Source: VXYL01 sp964348085
Lineage (GTDB): Bacteria > Pseudomonadota > Gammaproteobacteria > Pseudomonadales > Azotimanducaceae
DNA length: 15,362 nucleotides
Assembly: GCA_964348085.1 (NCBI GenBank)
Contig: CAYGBI010000080.1
Span: 1-15,362, forward strand
Direction: 5' to 3'
Shown here: piece by piece, positions 1-7,026 of the stretch
Layout of the letters: the number at the start of each line of letters is the position of its first letter
Position numbering within the stretch: the stretch's first letter is position 1
Program-made: the position numbers and the translations under genes
Notes under the pieces: model-generated
Databases searched by the model: none
Told to the model about the DNA's origin: nothing
What the model saw: only the letters and a program-made list of their open reading frames with translations

Positions 1-210
1 GTATCGAATTCCGACCAGGCTCACCACGATCAGGCAGCACAGTATGGTCGCCCAGGCGCCCGTGAACTGCACGCCCGGCAGTCCCCAGAGATGCAGGTTC
101 CTCAGGTTGAGGAGAGCCAAGGCGGCCAACGCCCAGAAGGCAACGGCGATCAGGACGCCTTGCAGCCGCCCGGTTCGGCGCAGGAGCGGGTCGACGTACG
201 AGTTCAACAT
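1..210 (-). CDS. Membrane protein, N-terminal part (cut by window edge)
   Basis: Reading the minus strand from an ATG at 210, the frame stays open for 70 codons to base 1, so only the N-terminus is present. It starts MLNSYVDPLLRRTGRL, and two hydrophobic segments follow, at about residues 19-36 and 50-68. Between them is the motif LHLWGLPGVQF. The basic N-terminus before the first segment and the paired helices suggest an inner-membrane protein. I do not recognise the family. The motif region is repeated in a decayed copy immediately upstream (231-352), which supports this being a once-functional coding sequence that was partly duplicated. The start is the first ATG in the frame; no strong ribosome binding site is visible. 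Confidence 0.55.
   Translation of the reverse strand, partial: MLNSYVDPLLRRTGRLQGVLIAVAFWALAALALLNLRNLHLWGLPGVQFTGAWATILCCLIVVSLVGIRY
44..165 (-). repeat. Direct repeat copy A, within membrane protein gene
   Basis: This stretch matches 231-352 without gaps at a constant offset of 187 bases. By eye identity is about 80 percent overall and higher over the first 65 bases. It encodes the segment around LHLWGLPGVQF of the intact left-edge gene. The offset is not a multiple of three, so the second copy is not in the same frame as the first. Confidence 0.75.
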
Positions 211-223
211 GAATTGAAGCCCG

Positions 224-400
224 TCACGCCACGGTCGCCAAGACGCCCGCGAACTGCACGCCCGGCAGTCCCCAGAGGTGCAGTTCCCTCAAGTCGAGGC
301 GCGTGATGACGGCCAACCCCAGAAAAGCCACCGCGAACAGGGGCCGCCGCTGCGGCTCGAAGTCTTTGCCGAACTCAACACTAACGGCATCGGCTACCGA
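224..400 (-). pseudogene. Decayed partial copy of the left-edge membrane protein
   Basis: The minus strand encodes about 58 residues between stops at 401-403 and 224-226. They contain RELHLWGLPGVQFAGVLATVA, matching the first membrane-protein segment of the gene starting at 210. There is no plausible start codon with a ribosome binding site, and the copy ends at a stop where the intact gene continues into its second hydrophobic segment. The stop lies 14 bases before the intact gene's ATG. I read it as a remnant of a tandem duplication. The same frame is open again upstream of the stop at 401-403 as far as the VOC gene, but that part is not recognisable. Confidence 0.6.
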
Positions 401-581
401 TCAAGCTACGCGGGCGCCACGAAAGTCGTTGCCTCTCGGCACCGCCTTTCGCCCCAGCCCAAGCCGCCCCCGCACCCCGTCGGACTTCTCGGCTAACACC
501 GCCAAGTCCAGACCGATTGGTAGCCCCAATGTGGTCAGGAGAAGGCTGCGTCTTTCGTACCATCCGTCTTGCGGTACTTCG
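401..581. other. Intergenic stretch without recognisable gene
   Basis: Between the decayed repeat copy and the VOC gene, several short open frames exist on both strands. None has a recognisable domain, a good ribosome binding site or a credible amino-acid composition. One minus frame reads LLLTTLGLPIGLDLAVLAEK and might be a further decayed hydrophobic segment. No tRNA or clear hairpin terminator is visible. Confidence 0.4.
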
Positions 582-962
582 TCAACGCTTGGGAACCCCG
601 TAAAGATAACGAGTATTGACTTCCGCCTCGTTGCCGTCCGGGTCGAGCATGAAGAGCGCTCGGCCCGTGCCCCGCTCACCCATTGGGCCGCGGGAGAAGA
701 TGTTCGCGTTCGCCACTCGGTCAGCGATCTCGTCGAAGTCGTTCTCGCTCACGGTGAACGAAAAATGCATGGGGCCGCCGCCCTGGTGCCGGCCGGCGTG
801 GCCCTTCACTTGGAGCACCACATGGCTGCGCTCGCACTGTAGATAGGCGCGTTCTTCGTTCCGCATGGCGACGGGAATGCCCAGCAGGTCGCTATAGAAA
901 TCGACCGCCTTGCCTAAATCCTTGACGTCGAGAAATATCTCCTCAATGCCGACGATGCTCAT
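582..962 (-). CDS. VOC family (glyoxalase/bleomycin resistance-fold) protein
   Basis: The 126-residue product is the size of a single-domain vicinal-oxygen-chelate protein. It opens with GIEEIFLDVKDLGKAVDFYSD, the usual first strand and helix of the fold, followed by LLGIPV. It ends with FMLDPDGNEAEVNTR, the typical last strands, where E112 or E114 of the second half could be a metal ligand. H66 in MHFSFTV is a likely ligand of the second module. Family members include glyoxalase I, fosfomycin-resistance proteins and dioxygenases; the substrate cannot be told from the sequence. It is probably cytoplasmic. The start ATG at 962 follows a TAAGAG-like ribosome binding site about 7 bases away. The gene lies 54 bp downstream of the ZIP gene on the same strand, so the two may be co-transcribed. 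Confidence 0.88.
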   Translation of the reverse strand: MSIVGIEEIFLDVKDLGKAVDFYSDLLGIPVAMRNEERAYLQCERSHVVLQVKGHAGRHQGGGPMHFSFTVSENDFDEIADRVANANIFSRGPMGERGTGRALFMLDPDGNEAEVNTRYLYGVPKR

Positions 963-972
963 TGTGCACTCT

Positions 973-988
973 TATTTTTCGAGAAATA
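973..988. promoter_or_regulatory. Imperfect 16-bp palindrome before VOC gene
   Basis: The sequence tatttttcgagaaata reads as a palindrome with one T-G mismatch. It sits 11-26 bases upstream of the VOC start codon, close to the ribosome binding site. A CATAAT hexamer lies a few bases further upstream on the minus strand and could be a -10 element. This could be an operator or chance in an AT-rich spacer. Confidence 0.25.
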
Positions 989-1016
989 GGATTATGCCAG
1001 AACGCTCGGAGCAGAC

Positions 1017-1859
1017 CTAATTCATATGCATCACCGCCGGCTCGACGTAGCGCAAGCCGTAAGCGAAGCCGATGCCCGCCAAGAGAGCGACGATCATCTT
1101 CAGTCGGTCGTGGCTGTGGAAGTGGATTTCAGGCAGCAGATCCCCTAGCGAGATACACAGGAAGACGCCGGCGGCAAACGCCAAGGAGCACCCCACCACC
1201 GATGCCTGCGCCGGTCCAAGCTGCCCAACCTGCCAGACGAACAATATGCTGCCGAGCGGGCAGAGCAACGCGAAGCAGACATTCGCCAGTGTCCGCGCGC
1301 GTCTCCCCCAACCGCCCAACTGCATCAAACCAGTGATGGACAACGCATCCAAGGGCTTGTGCAGCAGAATCGCCAAGAACACGCCGAAACCCGCGAGGCT
1401 CGTCGCATCCACCTGCATATCCCCACCCTTGACGTCCGCGCCCAACGCAACTCCATCCATCAACGCATGCAGACCAAGGCCCACCGCGACCCCCAGCCAA
1501 CTCAAAGGGTGTACATTCACACCCAGACCGTGATGATCGTTCGCACCGTCACTGAAGTCGTGCTGGTGAAAGCGAAACACCCGCAACAAAAGCAGCATCA
1601 GGATCAAGCCCGCCATCGCCCAAAGCACCACGCGCTCGATCGCCGGCACCAAACCGCCGTTGCTCTGCAGATGCACCAACGCATGCGGAAGCAAGTGGCA
1701 TAGGGCAACGCCGAGCATCAAGCCGGCAACGAAACTCATGGCGACTTGCACGCGCACATGGGTCATTCTCATGAGCCTCGGCAGCCAGCCGCCCAACAGC
1801 GAAGCGGCCACGAGGGCGACGGAATAGGCCGTCAATAGCAAGAGCAAGTCCATACTCAT
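1017..1859 (-). CDS. ZIP-family divalent metal transporter
   Basis: The 280-residue product is the usual length of a bacterial ZIP (ZIP/ZupT) permease and is highly hydrophobic, with about eight membrane segments. The metal-site helices are recognisable: HALMDGVALGAD (H131, D135) corresponds to the transmembrane-4 motif, and LLHKPLDALS (H167, D171) to transmembrane 5, where many ZIPs have HExPHE. Here a lysine (168) follows the histidine. A loop with His98, His100, His109 and His110 lies between helices 3 and 4, and HFHSHD (246-251) is near the C-terminus. It probably moves zinc or another divalent metal across the inner membrane. The start ATG at 1859 has a good GGGGAGG site. A second in-frame ATG lies two codons on. 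The next gene downstream is the VOC protein. Confidence 0.88.
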   Translation of the reverse strand: MSMDLLLLLTAYSVALVAASLLGGWLPRLMRMTHVRVQVAMSFVAGLMLGVALCHLLPHALVHLQSNGGLVPAIERVVLWAMAGLILMLLLLRVFRFHQHDFSDGANDHHGLGVNVHPLSWLGVAVGLGLHALMDGVALGADVKGGDMQVDATSLAGFGVFLAILLHKPLDALSITGLMQLGGWGRRARTLANVCFALLCPLGSILFVWQVGQLGPAQASVVGCSLAFAAGVFLCISLGDLLPEIHFHSHDRLKMIVALLAGIGFAYGLRYVEPAVMHMN

Positions 1860-1863
1860 TCAG
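1831..1863 (-). repeat. 33-bp direct repeat, ZIP gene start copy
   Basis: This copy contains the first codons of the ZIP gene (MSMDLLLLLT). It matches 1903-1935 at 28 of 33 positions by eye count, with 72 bases from one start to the next. Confidence 0.8.
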
Positions 1864-1865
1864 TG

Positions 1866-1872
1866 CCTCCCC
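1866..1872 (-). promoter_or_regulatory. Ribosome binding site of ZIP gene
   Basis: The minus strand reads GGGGAGG, 6 bases before the ATG at 1859. This strong Shine-Dalgarno sequence supports that start and lies just after the stop of the 17-codon upstream frame. Confidence 0.7.
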
Positions 1873-1877
1873 ATCTG

Positions 1878-1931
1878 TCAAAGAACCAAGCCTGCCAGAC
1901 CTGTCAATAGCAGGAGCAAGTCGGTCCTCAT
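1878..1931 (-). CDS. 17-codon leader-like ORF from duplicated ZIP start
   Basis: An ATG at 1931 opens the peptide MRTDLLLLLTGLAGLVL, ending at TGA 1878-1880, a few bases before the ZIP ribosome binding site. Its first ten residues mirror the ZIP N-terminus because the DNA (1903-1935) duplicates the ZIP start. It may be a nonfunctional remnant of a tandem duplication, or a short translated leader that influences ZIP translation. No clear ribosome binding site precedes it. The reading is certain; expression is speculative. Confidence 0.3.
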   Translation of the reverse strand: MRTDLLLLLTGLAGLVL

Positions 1932-1935
1932 TCAA
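1903..1935 (-). repeat. 33-bp direct repeat, upstream copy
   Basis: This is the second copy of the ZIP gene start, diverged at 5 of 33 positions. It provides the ATG and first codons of the 17-codon upstream frame. Confidence 0.8.
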
Positions 1936-2083
1936 GGGGTCGGATCAACGTGGCAGGTCGTTGCTTTGGCAACCCACGGCGAGAGTCCGCGTCGCACCGA
2001 GAACGGCACGGCCCGCCAGCAACGCGAAGGCTGTGCTTGCGCACAAAGGCGCGGGTTTGGTCGTCCATCGCAAGAGGCGAGCT

Positions 2084-3079
2084 TTAGTTCGCCGCCAGTT
2101 CCCGCCAGAAGTGGCACGCGACGCTGGCACCGTCCCGCACGCCTTCGAGCGCCGGCTTGTAGTTGCGGCAATCGTCCTTCGCGTAATGGCAACGCGTGTG
2201 GAAGCGGCAGCCCTTCGGGGGGTTGATGGGCGATGGCACGTCCCCCCTGAGTACGACGCGGCGACGACGCACGGTAGGATCGGGAACGGGAATCGCCGAC
2301 AACAGCGCTTGCGTATACGGGTGACGCGGCGACTCGTAAATCTCCGCCGCGCTCGCGGTCTCGACGACCTCGCCCAAATACATCACCGCGACGCGATCCG
2401 AGACATGCTTGACCACGGCGAGGTCGTGGGCGATGAACACCAACGCGAGCCGCATCTCCCGCTGCAAATCCAAGAGCAGATTGACGACCTGCGATTGAAT
2501 GGAAACGTCGAGCGCCGAAACCGCCTCGTCGCAAACGATGAGTTTGGGGTTCAAGGCGATGGCGCGGGCGATGCCGATGCGCTGGCGTTGCCCGCCGGAG
2601 AACTCGTGCGGAAATCGATTCGCGGCCGCCGCCTCCAAGCCGACTTTCTCCAAGAGTTCAGCGACCCACCGCTTGCGTTCCCCGCTCGTTCCCAAGCGGT
2701 GGATGACGAACGGCTCTTCGAGAATCTTGCCGACGTTGTGGCGCGCGTTCAGCGATTCGAAAGGATCCTGCAGGATGATCTGCATATCGCGCCGCGCGCG
2801 GCGCAACTGCCTTCGGTTCATGGCGGCGACATCGCGCCCTTGGAAGAAGACATGGCCGGCCGTCGGCTCGTACAAACGCAGCAGCGTCTTGCCCACCGTG
2901 CTCTTGCCGCAACCGGATTCGCCGACCAAGCCGACGGTCTCACCTTCGTATACGTCGAACGAGACGTCGTCGGCCGCATGCACATGCCCCACGGTGCGCA
3001 GGAAAACGCCGCTGCGCACCGGAAAGCGCTTGGTCAGGCCACGCACCGAAAGCAACGGTACTTCCGCGTCGACGCTCAC
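2084..3079 (-). CDS. Peptide ABC transporter ATPase, OppF/YejF C-half type
   Basis: This 331-residue ATPase powers the peptide importer encoded upstream. It has Walker A GESGCGKS (53-60), the signature FSGGQRQR (160-167), Walker B LIVCDEAVSALD (180-191) and the switch histidine in AHD (217-219). The oligopeptide-transporter C-terminal region includes GCRFHTRC and later cysteines (291, 297, 304, 322) typical of OppD/OppF/DppD/DppF proteins, some of which bind an iron-sulfur cluster. The frame is open further upstream, but I chose GTG at 3079 because it overlaps the previous gene's TGA as GTGA and gives the standard family N-terminus (PLLSVRGLTKRFPV). In E. coli YejF the two ATPase halves are fused; here they are separate, translationally coupled genes. 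It is the last gene of the operon. Confidence 0.92.
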   Translation of the reverse strand: MSVDAEVPLLSVRGLTKRFPVRSGVFLRTVGHVHAADDVSFDVYEGETVGLVGESGCGKSTVGKTLLRLYEPTAGHVFFQGRDVAAMNRRQLRRARRDMQIILQDPFESLNARHNVGKILEEPFVIHRLGTSGERKRWVAELLEKVGLEAAAANRFPHEFSGGQRQRIGIARAIALNPKLIVCDEAVSALDVSIQSQVVNLLLDLQREMRLALVFIAHDLAVVKHVSDRVAVMYLGEVVETASAAEIYESPRHPYTQALLSAIPVPDPTVRRRRVVLRGDVPSPINPPKGCRFHTRCHYAKDDCRNYKPALEGVRDGASVACHFWRELAAN

Positions 3080-4101
3080 GCAGCGGACTCGGCCGCGCTC
3101 GCCTCGCGCCAACGAAAGCAAGCGACGCGCCGCCTTGGGTCCGGCGCTTCCCCGGGCGGCACCCGCTGCCCGCAGGTGGGCAGCGCGTGACCGCAACGGT
3201 TCATGAAACGACAGCCGTTCGGCAACTCGTCAATGCCCGGAACGGTGCCCGGAATGGTGGCGAGCTCGGTTTTCGGCTCGCCTTCGAGGCGCGGGATGGA
3301 ACGCAACAAGCCGCGCGTGTACGGATGCAACGGACGCTGGAAGAGAGGCGCCACGTCGGCCTCTTCGACCACCCGGCCCGCATACATGACGACGACCCGC
3401 GAACACAATTCGGCGATCACGCCCAAGTCGTGGGTGATGAAGATCATCGCCATGCCGGTTTCGTCTTGCAGCTCCCGCAATAGCTCCAGGATCTGCGCTT
3501 GAATGGTGACATCGAGAGCGGTGGTGGGTTCGTCGGCAATCAGCACGTCGGGACGGCTGGCCAACGCCATGGCGATCATCACCCGCTGCCGCATGCCGCC
3601 GGAGAGCTGGTGAGGGTATTCGCGCAGGCGCTGCTCCGGCGCGGGAATACCGACCTGCTTGAGCAGTTCGCAGGTACGCCGTCGGACATCGGCCGCCTTC
3701 ATCGCCCGCCCATGCAACGCGAAAGTCTCGGCGAGTTGACGGCCGATGCGCTGCACCGGGTTCAAGGCCGTCATCGGTTCTTGGAAGATCATCGCGATGC
3801 GGTTGCCGCGGATCTGTCGCATTCGCGCCGGCGAAGCCCGCGTCAAATCCTCGCCTTTGAAGTGAATGGCGCCGGCGGAGATTCGTCCGGCCGGTTTCGG
3901 CAACAGCCCCATGATCGACAATGCGGTGACGCTCTTGCCGCAACCCGACTCGCCGACGATGCCCAGCGTCTCGCCCCGCTCGAGCTCGAAACCCACCCCC
4001 TGCACCACCGTGACCGGGCCGGTCTCGGTAGCGAACGTGGTGGCGAGGTCCGCCACGCGCAGCAAGGAGTCGCGGGTGGCGGCCGCCGGAGTCGCGTCCA
4101 A
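3076..4101 (-). CDS. Peptide ABC transporter ATPase, OppD/YejF N-half type
   Basis: This 341-residue ATPase is the partner of the next gene. It has Walker A GESGCGKS (50-57), the signature LSGGMRQR (166-173), Walker B VLIADEPTTALD (186-197) and the switch histidine in THD (223-225). The C-terminal domain carries cysteines 297, 303, 310 and 328, the pattern of peptide-transporter ATPases. The frame is open well into the upstream gene in an unlikely composition. I chose TTG at 4101 because AAAGG precedes it by a suitable distance and it starts just after the yejA stop (4104). No ATG or GTG lies at the expected position. The 4-bp overlap with the following ATPase gene implies coupled translation. 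It acts at the cytoplasmic face of the inner membrane. Confidence 0.9.
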   Translation of the reverse strand: MDATPAAATRDSLLRVADLATTFATETGPVTVVQGVGFELERGETLGIVGESGCGKSVTALSIMGLLPKPAGRISAGAIHFKGEDLTRASPARMRQIRGNRIAMIFQEPMTALNPVQRIGRQLAETFALHGRAMKAADVRRRTCELLKQVGIPAPEQRLREYPHQLSGGMRQRVMIAMALASRPDVLIADEPTTALDVTIQAQILELLRELQDETGMAMIFITHDLGVIAELCSRVVVMYAGRVVEEADVAPLFQRPLHPYTRGLLRSIPRLEGEPKTELATIPGTVPGIDELPNGCRFMNRCGHALPTCGQRVPPGEAPDPRRRVACFRWREASAAESAA

Positions 4102-4103
4102 CG

Positions 4104-6020
4104 TCAGCCTTTGTAGTCGTCGTTGACGATCAGCACCGGCGAAAGAACGTCGCCTGCGTCTTTCGCCGCCAAGACGCGCGCTTTCTCTTCGGTATCGATC
4201 CAAAACAGCCCGCCGCTCGAAAAGATCCCGGCCGACAACGCCTGCGAGTTGAATAGCGAACCGGAGGTGCGCGTGCCCAACCCGTCCGGCAGTTTCAGCC
4301 AACGCCAAGCGCCCTCCCGCGTATACGGCACTTGGAAGGTAGGAATGACCACGCCGGCATCGTGCACCATCTGTTCGAGCCGATGCGCCAACGCCACTCG
4401 CTCCGCTTTGTCCGCGGATGCCCGAAACCGCATGATGAGTTCGTCCATCTCCGAGTCGCCGTAATTCGCTAGGTTGTTGGTTTGCGTTTTGTTCGCGTTG
4501 ACCGAGTGGAAGTGCTCCCAGTAGCGCGGCGACAACCCGGACGAACTCCACGCCATCCACGCGACCTGGTGCTTTTTCTCCTGCATCTGCTTGAACGACA
4601 TGGTGGAATCGAGCAACTGCAGTTCCAAGTCCACGCCGGCTTTTCTGGCTTCCTCCTTAAGAATCACCAGTCGATCCGTGTGATGTGGTTGACCGTAGGT
4701 GACGCGCAAAGACAGCCGCTCCAAGGCGCCATCGGCGCCCGGACGCACGCGGATGGCGTCCGCGCCACGCTCGGTGAAGCCGGCGGCGTCGAAATGCGCG
4801 TTCGCCTTGTCGATGTTGAACTCGCGCGCCTCGACGGCGCGGTTGTCGTATGCGCCGAAACCGAGTTGAAAGGTGGGCAGGCGTTGATAGTCGCCACGCA
4901 GAACGGTGTCGATGACGCGGTCGAAGTCCATCGCATGAGCGAGACCGAACCGTACCGACGCGTTGGCGAGCAACGGGTCCGCGGTGTTGAGGTACATGCC
5001 GGCGGACGGCACCGGCAAGTCGTTGTAGAACCAATACTTGGCGATGTAGCCATTGTCGAAGAGCTCGCCCCTCGCCTTGTCGTGCCAAAACGGCGGCTGA
5101 ACCAAGGTGAACGTATCCAGTTCGCCCTTGAGGAAGTGTTGAAAGGCGATGTTCAGGTCGCGGATAACGCGCACTCGGACCTTGTCCGGATTGAACCGGT
5201 GGCGGTAGTACTTGAGATCGTTCGCCCACCAATCTTGCTTGCGATGAAGTTCGATGTACTTGCCCTTCTCGACTTTGCCGATTTGGTAGGGGCCGGTGTT
5301 GGGGTGTACGCGCCAGTTGTAGTTCTTCACCCAGTCGTCGTTCAACACGTGGAAGTGTCTCGGCACCGGAGAGAACGAGTACTGGTAGAGCACCTCGTCT
5401 TGGGGCTTGGCGTCTGCCCCTTGGATGCCGATGGTATGGTCGTCGTAACGCTTCACGTCGCGGATGCGTTCCGTGTAGTGGTTGTTGTACCAAGGGGCGA
5501 CGATTTCCTTGGCACGCATGAACTGCACGGCGAAGATGAAGTCATCGGCCGTGATGGGAATGCCATCCGACCAGCGCGCCTTGGGATTTAGACGGTAGTA
5601 GATGCTGCGGCCATCCGCACCGAACGCCCAATGCGTCGCCAAGGCGGGAATGGGTTGGCGCGTGTTCGGGTGGTACGAAACCGGTCCCATTTGGTTGTAG
5701 CGCAGATAGCCGGCGAACGCGCCGTTGGAGTCCGGCCCCACCTGCCGCAAGGTCAGCGGAAAACCGAGCATGAAGGTGCGCAGGGTACCGCCCCGCTTGG
5801 CGTCCGAAGACGCGAACTCCGGGTCTTCGTCGTTGGTGCGCCAAACGAGGTCGCCGGGCAGCGCATTCGGCAAACCGTCGCCCTCCCGCACGGCGATCGG
5901 CGGTAACTCGACAGCGACCGCTGCCGGTTCGCTCGGTTCGCTCTCCACCGACGCGACCTCCTCACACGCTGCGGCAAGCAGCAAGCCGGCTAGCGGCACG
6001 AACTTAAGAACGATGTGCAT
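4104..6020 (-). CDS. yejA: YejA-type peptide-binding lipoprotein (SBP family 5)
   Basis: The 638-residue product is a periplasmic solute-binding protein that delivers peptide-like substrates to the permease. It begins with a lipoprotein signal, with LLLAAAC placing the acylated cysteine at 19, followed by a flexible Glu/Ser/Pro/Ala linker to about residue 45. The family-5 fold follows: RWSDGIPITADD (149-160), NTGPYQIGKVEKG and later WWANDLKYYRHRFNPDKVR, which resembles the E. coli YejA arrangement (WAANLP, then FDTIRYDYY). A later stretch reads WEHFHSVNANKTQTNN. Yej transporters are known for microcin C and peptide uptake. ATG 6020 has a GAGG site about 8 bases upstream. It lies between the permease and ATPase genes, but is separated from yejE by the opposite-strand Uma2 gene, so it may need its own promoter. 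Confidence 0.88.
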   Translation of the reverse strand: MHIVLKFVPLAGLLLAAACEEVASVESEPSEPAAVAVELPPIAVREGDGLPNALPGDLVWRTNDEDPEFASSDAKRGGTLRTFMLGFPLTLRQVGPDSNGAFAGYLRYNQMGPVSYHPNTRQPIPALATHWAFGADGRSIYYRLNPKARWSDGIPITADDFIFAVQFMRAKEIVAPWYNNHYTERIRDVKRYDDHTIGIQGADAKPQDEVLYQYSFSPVPRHFHVLNDDWVKNYNWRVHPNTGPYQIGKVEKGKYIELHRKQDWWANDLKYYRHRFNPDKVRVRVIRDLNIAFQHFLKGELDTFTLVQPPFWHDKARGELFDNGYIAKYWFYNDLPVPSAGMYLNTADPLLANASVRFGLAHAMDFDRVIDTVLRGDYQRLPTFQLGFGAYDNRAVEAREFNIDKANAHFDAAGFTERGADAIRVRPGADGALERLSLRVTYGQPHHTDRLVILKEEARKAGVDLELQLLDSTMSFKQMQEKKHQVAWMAWSSSGLSPRYWEHFHSVNANKTQTNNLANYGDSEMDELIMRFRASADKAERVALAHRLEQMVHDAGVVIPTFQVPYTREGAWRWLKLPDGLGTRTSGSLFNSQALSAGIFSSGGLFWIDTEEKARVLAAKDAGDVLSPVLIVNDDYKG

Positions 6021-6025
6021 GATCT

Positions 6026-6187
6026 GCCTCGAGCTACTCGCAATAGGTAAATGGTTCTGGGCCGAACGCCTCGGGGATGGCCTCGCCGACGTAGGTGACC
6101 ATCCACAACACTACCACCATCGCCACGACCGCGGAGTCGACGATCCGCGGCGACGCCAAATGGGTTGCGCCTCGGGCCGGCAACTGG
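6026..6187. repeat. 162-bp direct repeat, left copy
   Basis: This copy aligns to 7002-7163 with no gap at an offset of 976 bases. I count about 24 mismatches in 162 positions, roughly 85 percent identity. The left copy is the decayed yejE end beside yejA; the right copy is the 3' end of the intact yejE. Confidence 0.85.
6034..6187 (-). pseudogene. Decayed duplicate of the yejE 3' end
   Basis: The minus strand here encodes VVAMVVVLWMVTYVGEAI, then PEAFGPEPFTYCE and a stop. This matches the last residues of the intact permease (VVAMVVVLLMVTYVGEAI, REAFDPKQFTYYE, stop). The match extends back through QLPARGATHLASPRIVDS, corresponding to ELLAQGTNHLEAPWIVGS. Upstream of that, homology is lost and the frame becomes arginine-rich. 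No start codon or complete domain exists, so it is a fragment. It ends 13 bases before the yejA start codon, where the intact yejE would be expected in an uninterrupted operon. Confidence 0.85.
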
Positions 6188-6219
6188 CGCCCTTTCCGAG
6201 GCCGGCGTAAGATTGCCGC

Positions 6220-7026
6220 ATGGTCGATTCTCTTGCCACTCGAGTCGCCCGTCCGCTTCCGGCTTGCCGTGCAAGCGTCACCTCGTTCGGCTCGCGCTAT
6301 TGGTCTCTCTTTGCCGACCCGGAGTTCATCCGCGCTATCGCGCAAGCGGAGATCCACAAGTCCTTTCGCCGTGTCTTGCTCGATCCGGCGCGCGGGCTAG
6401 TTCTGCTGATGTCGCCTGCGCGAGCCCATGAGCGGACAAGCGAGCTCGCAGGAGACGCAATCAAGGGAATGGCCTCTTTGCTCGGCATTTCACTTGTATC
6501 TCTGCGCTCCGCGCGATGGCGGCGGCGTCTTGATCCGCCGAACACGGGTCCGGAAGCGGACTGTTCCTTCTACGTCGGCGATCAGGCCGAAGCGTACTTG
6601 AAAGCCGAAGCCATTGGCGAGGCAGAGGCGGATCGGTTCGTGCTGGACAATCCACCGGATCTAGTGGTGGAGGTCGGGGTGACCAACGTCGACAAGGAAA
6701 AGACGCTCGTTTATCAGGACCGCGGCGTGGCGGAATATTGGCGCGTGGACAGAAAGGAAGACGACGCCACGCCAACCGTTACGTTCCTGTCGCTCCGAGG
6801 AAAACGACCCCCGGAGTCCGTCGACGCTTCAACCATACTGCCAAGGATTACCCCGAATCTGATCGAGGGGGCGCTGCAAGTGGCTGCGCGCGAACGAGAC
6901 GGTCAAGACGCTCTGGCCAAGCTTCAAGAGTTGATGCTGCGGCACGGGGCGATCCCAACACACGGCGCCGACCACGATGTACCACGAGACGTCGCACGTC
7001 CGCCTCAAGCTACTCGTAATAGGTGA
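6220..7026 (+). CDS. Uma2-family (DUF820) putative nuclease
   Basis: The 268-residue product carries the Uma2 pattern: MSPARAHERTSELAGDAI (64-81), then PEADCSFYVGD (111-121), then PDLVVEVGVTNVDKEKTLVYQDRG ending in GVAEYWRVD (169-177). The fold is of the PD-(D/E)XK nuclease type, with D114, E151 and K159 or K161 as the candidate acidic/basic site. Family members are common in cyanobacteria and in genomes with many selfish genes; most have no proven role. The N-terminal 48 residues are not typical of the family. It is the only plus-strand gene inside the yej operon, and its last 17 bases overlap the end of yejE tail to tail, so its stop codon lies inside the right repeat. No good ribosome binding site precedes ATG 6220, but TAAGAT at 6208-6213 could be a -10 element for a nearly leaderless message. 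Confidence 0.82.
   Translation: MVDSLATRVARPLPACRASVTSFGSRYWSLFADPEFIRAIAQAEIHKSFRRVLLDPARGLVLLMSPARAHERTSELAGDAIKGMASLLGISLVSLRSARWRRRLDPPNTGPEADCSFYVGDQAEAYLKAEAIGEAEADRFVLDNPPDLVVEVGVTNVDKEKTLVYQDRGVAEYWRVDRKEDDATPTVTFLSLRGKRPPESVDASTILPRITPNLIEGALQVAARERDGQDALAKLQELMLRHGAIPTHGADHDVPRDVARPPQATRNR

Noticed and set aside
1960..1973. Small hairpin GTTGC-TTTG-GCAAC downstream of the last ATPase gene
   Set aside because: Only a 5-bp stem, with no T-run on either strand, so it is too weak to call a terminator.
1945..2130. 61-codon minus-strand frame ending TAFALLAGRAVLGATRTLAVGC and seven more residues
   Set aside because: It starts inside the last ATPase gene in another frame and has no ribosome binding site; the hydrophobic stretch is probably chance, although a decayed lipoprotein cannot be excluded.
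1961..3190. Long plus-strand open frame of 409 codons opposite the ATPase genes
   Set aside because: It is antisense to a gene with complete Walker A, signature and Walker B motifs, and its arginine- and alanine-rich composition is the usual shadow in GC-rich DNA.
4102..4560. Longer start for the first ATPase, giving 494 residues
   Set aside because: The extra 153 residues overlap yejA and have a shadow-type composition; family members start near PLLSV/SLLRV, about residue 12 here.
4482..5591. Plus-strand open frame of 369 codons opposite yejA
   Set aside because: Valine-rich antisense frame; yejA on the minus strand has a signal, the family motifs and a good start.
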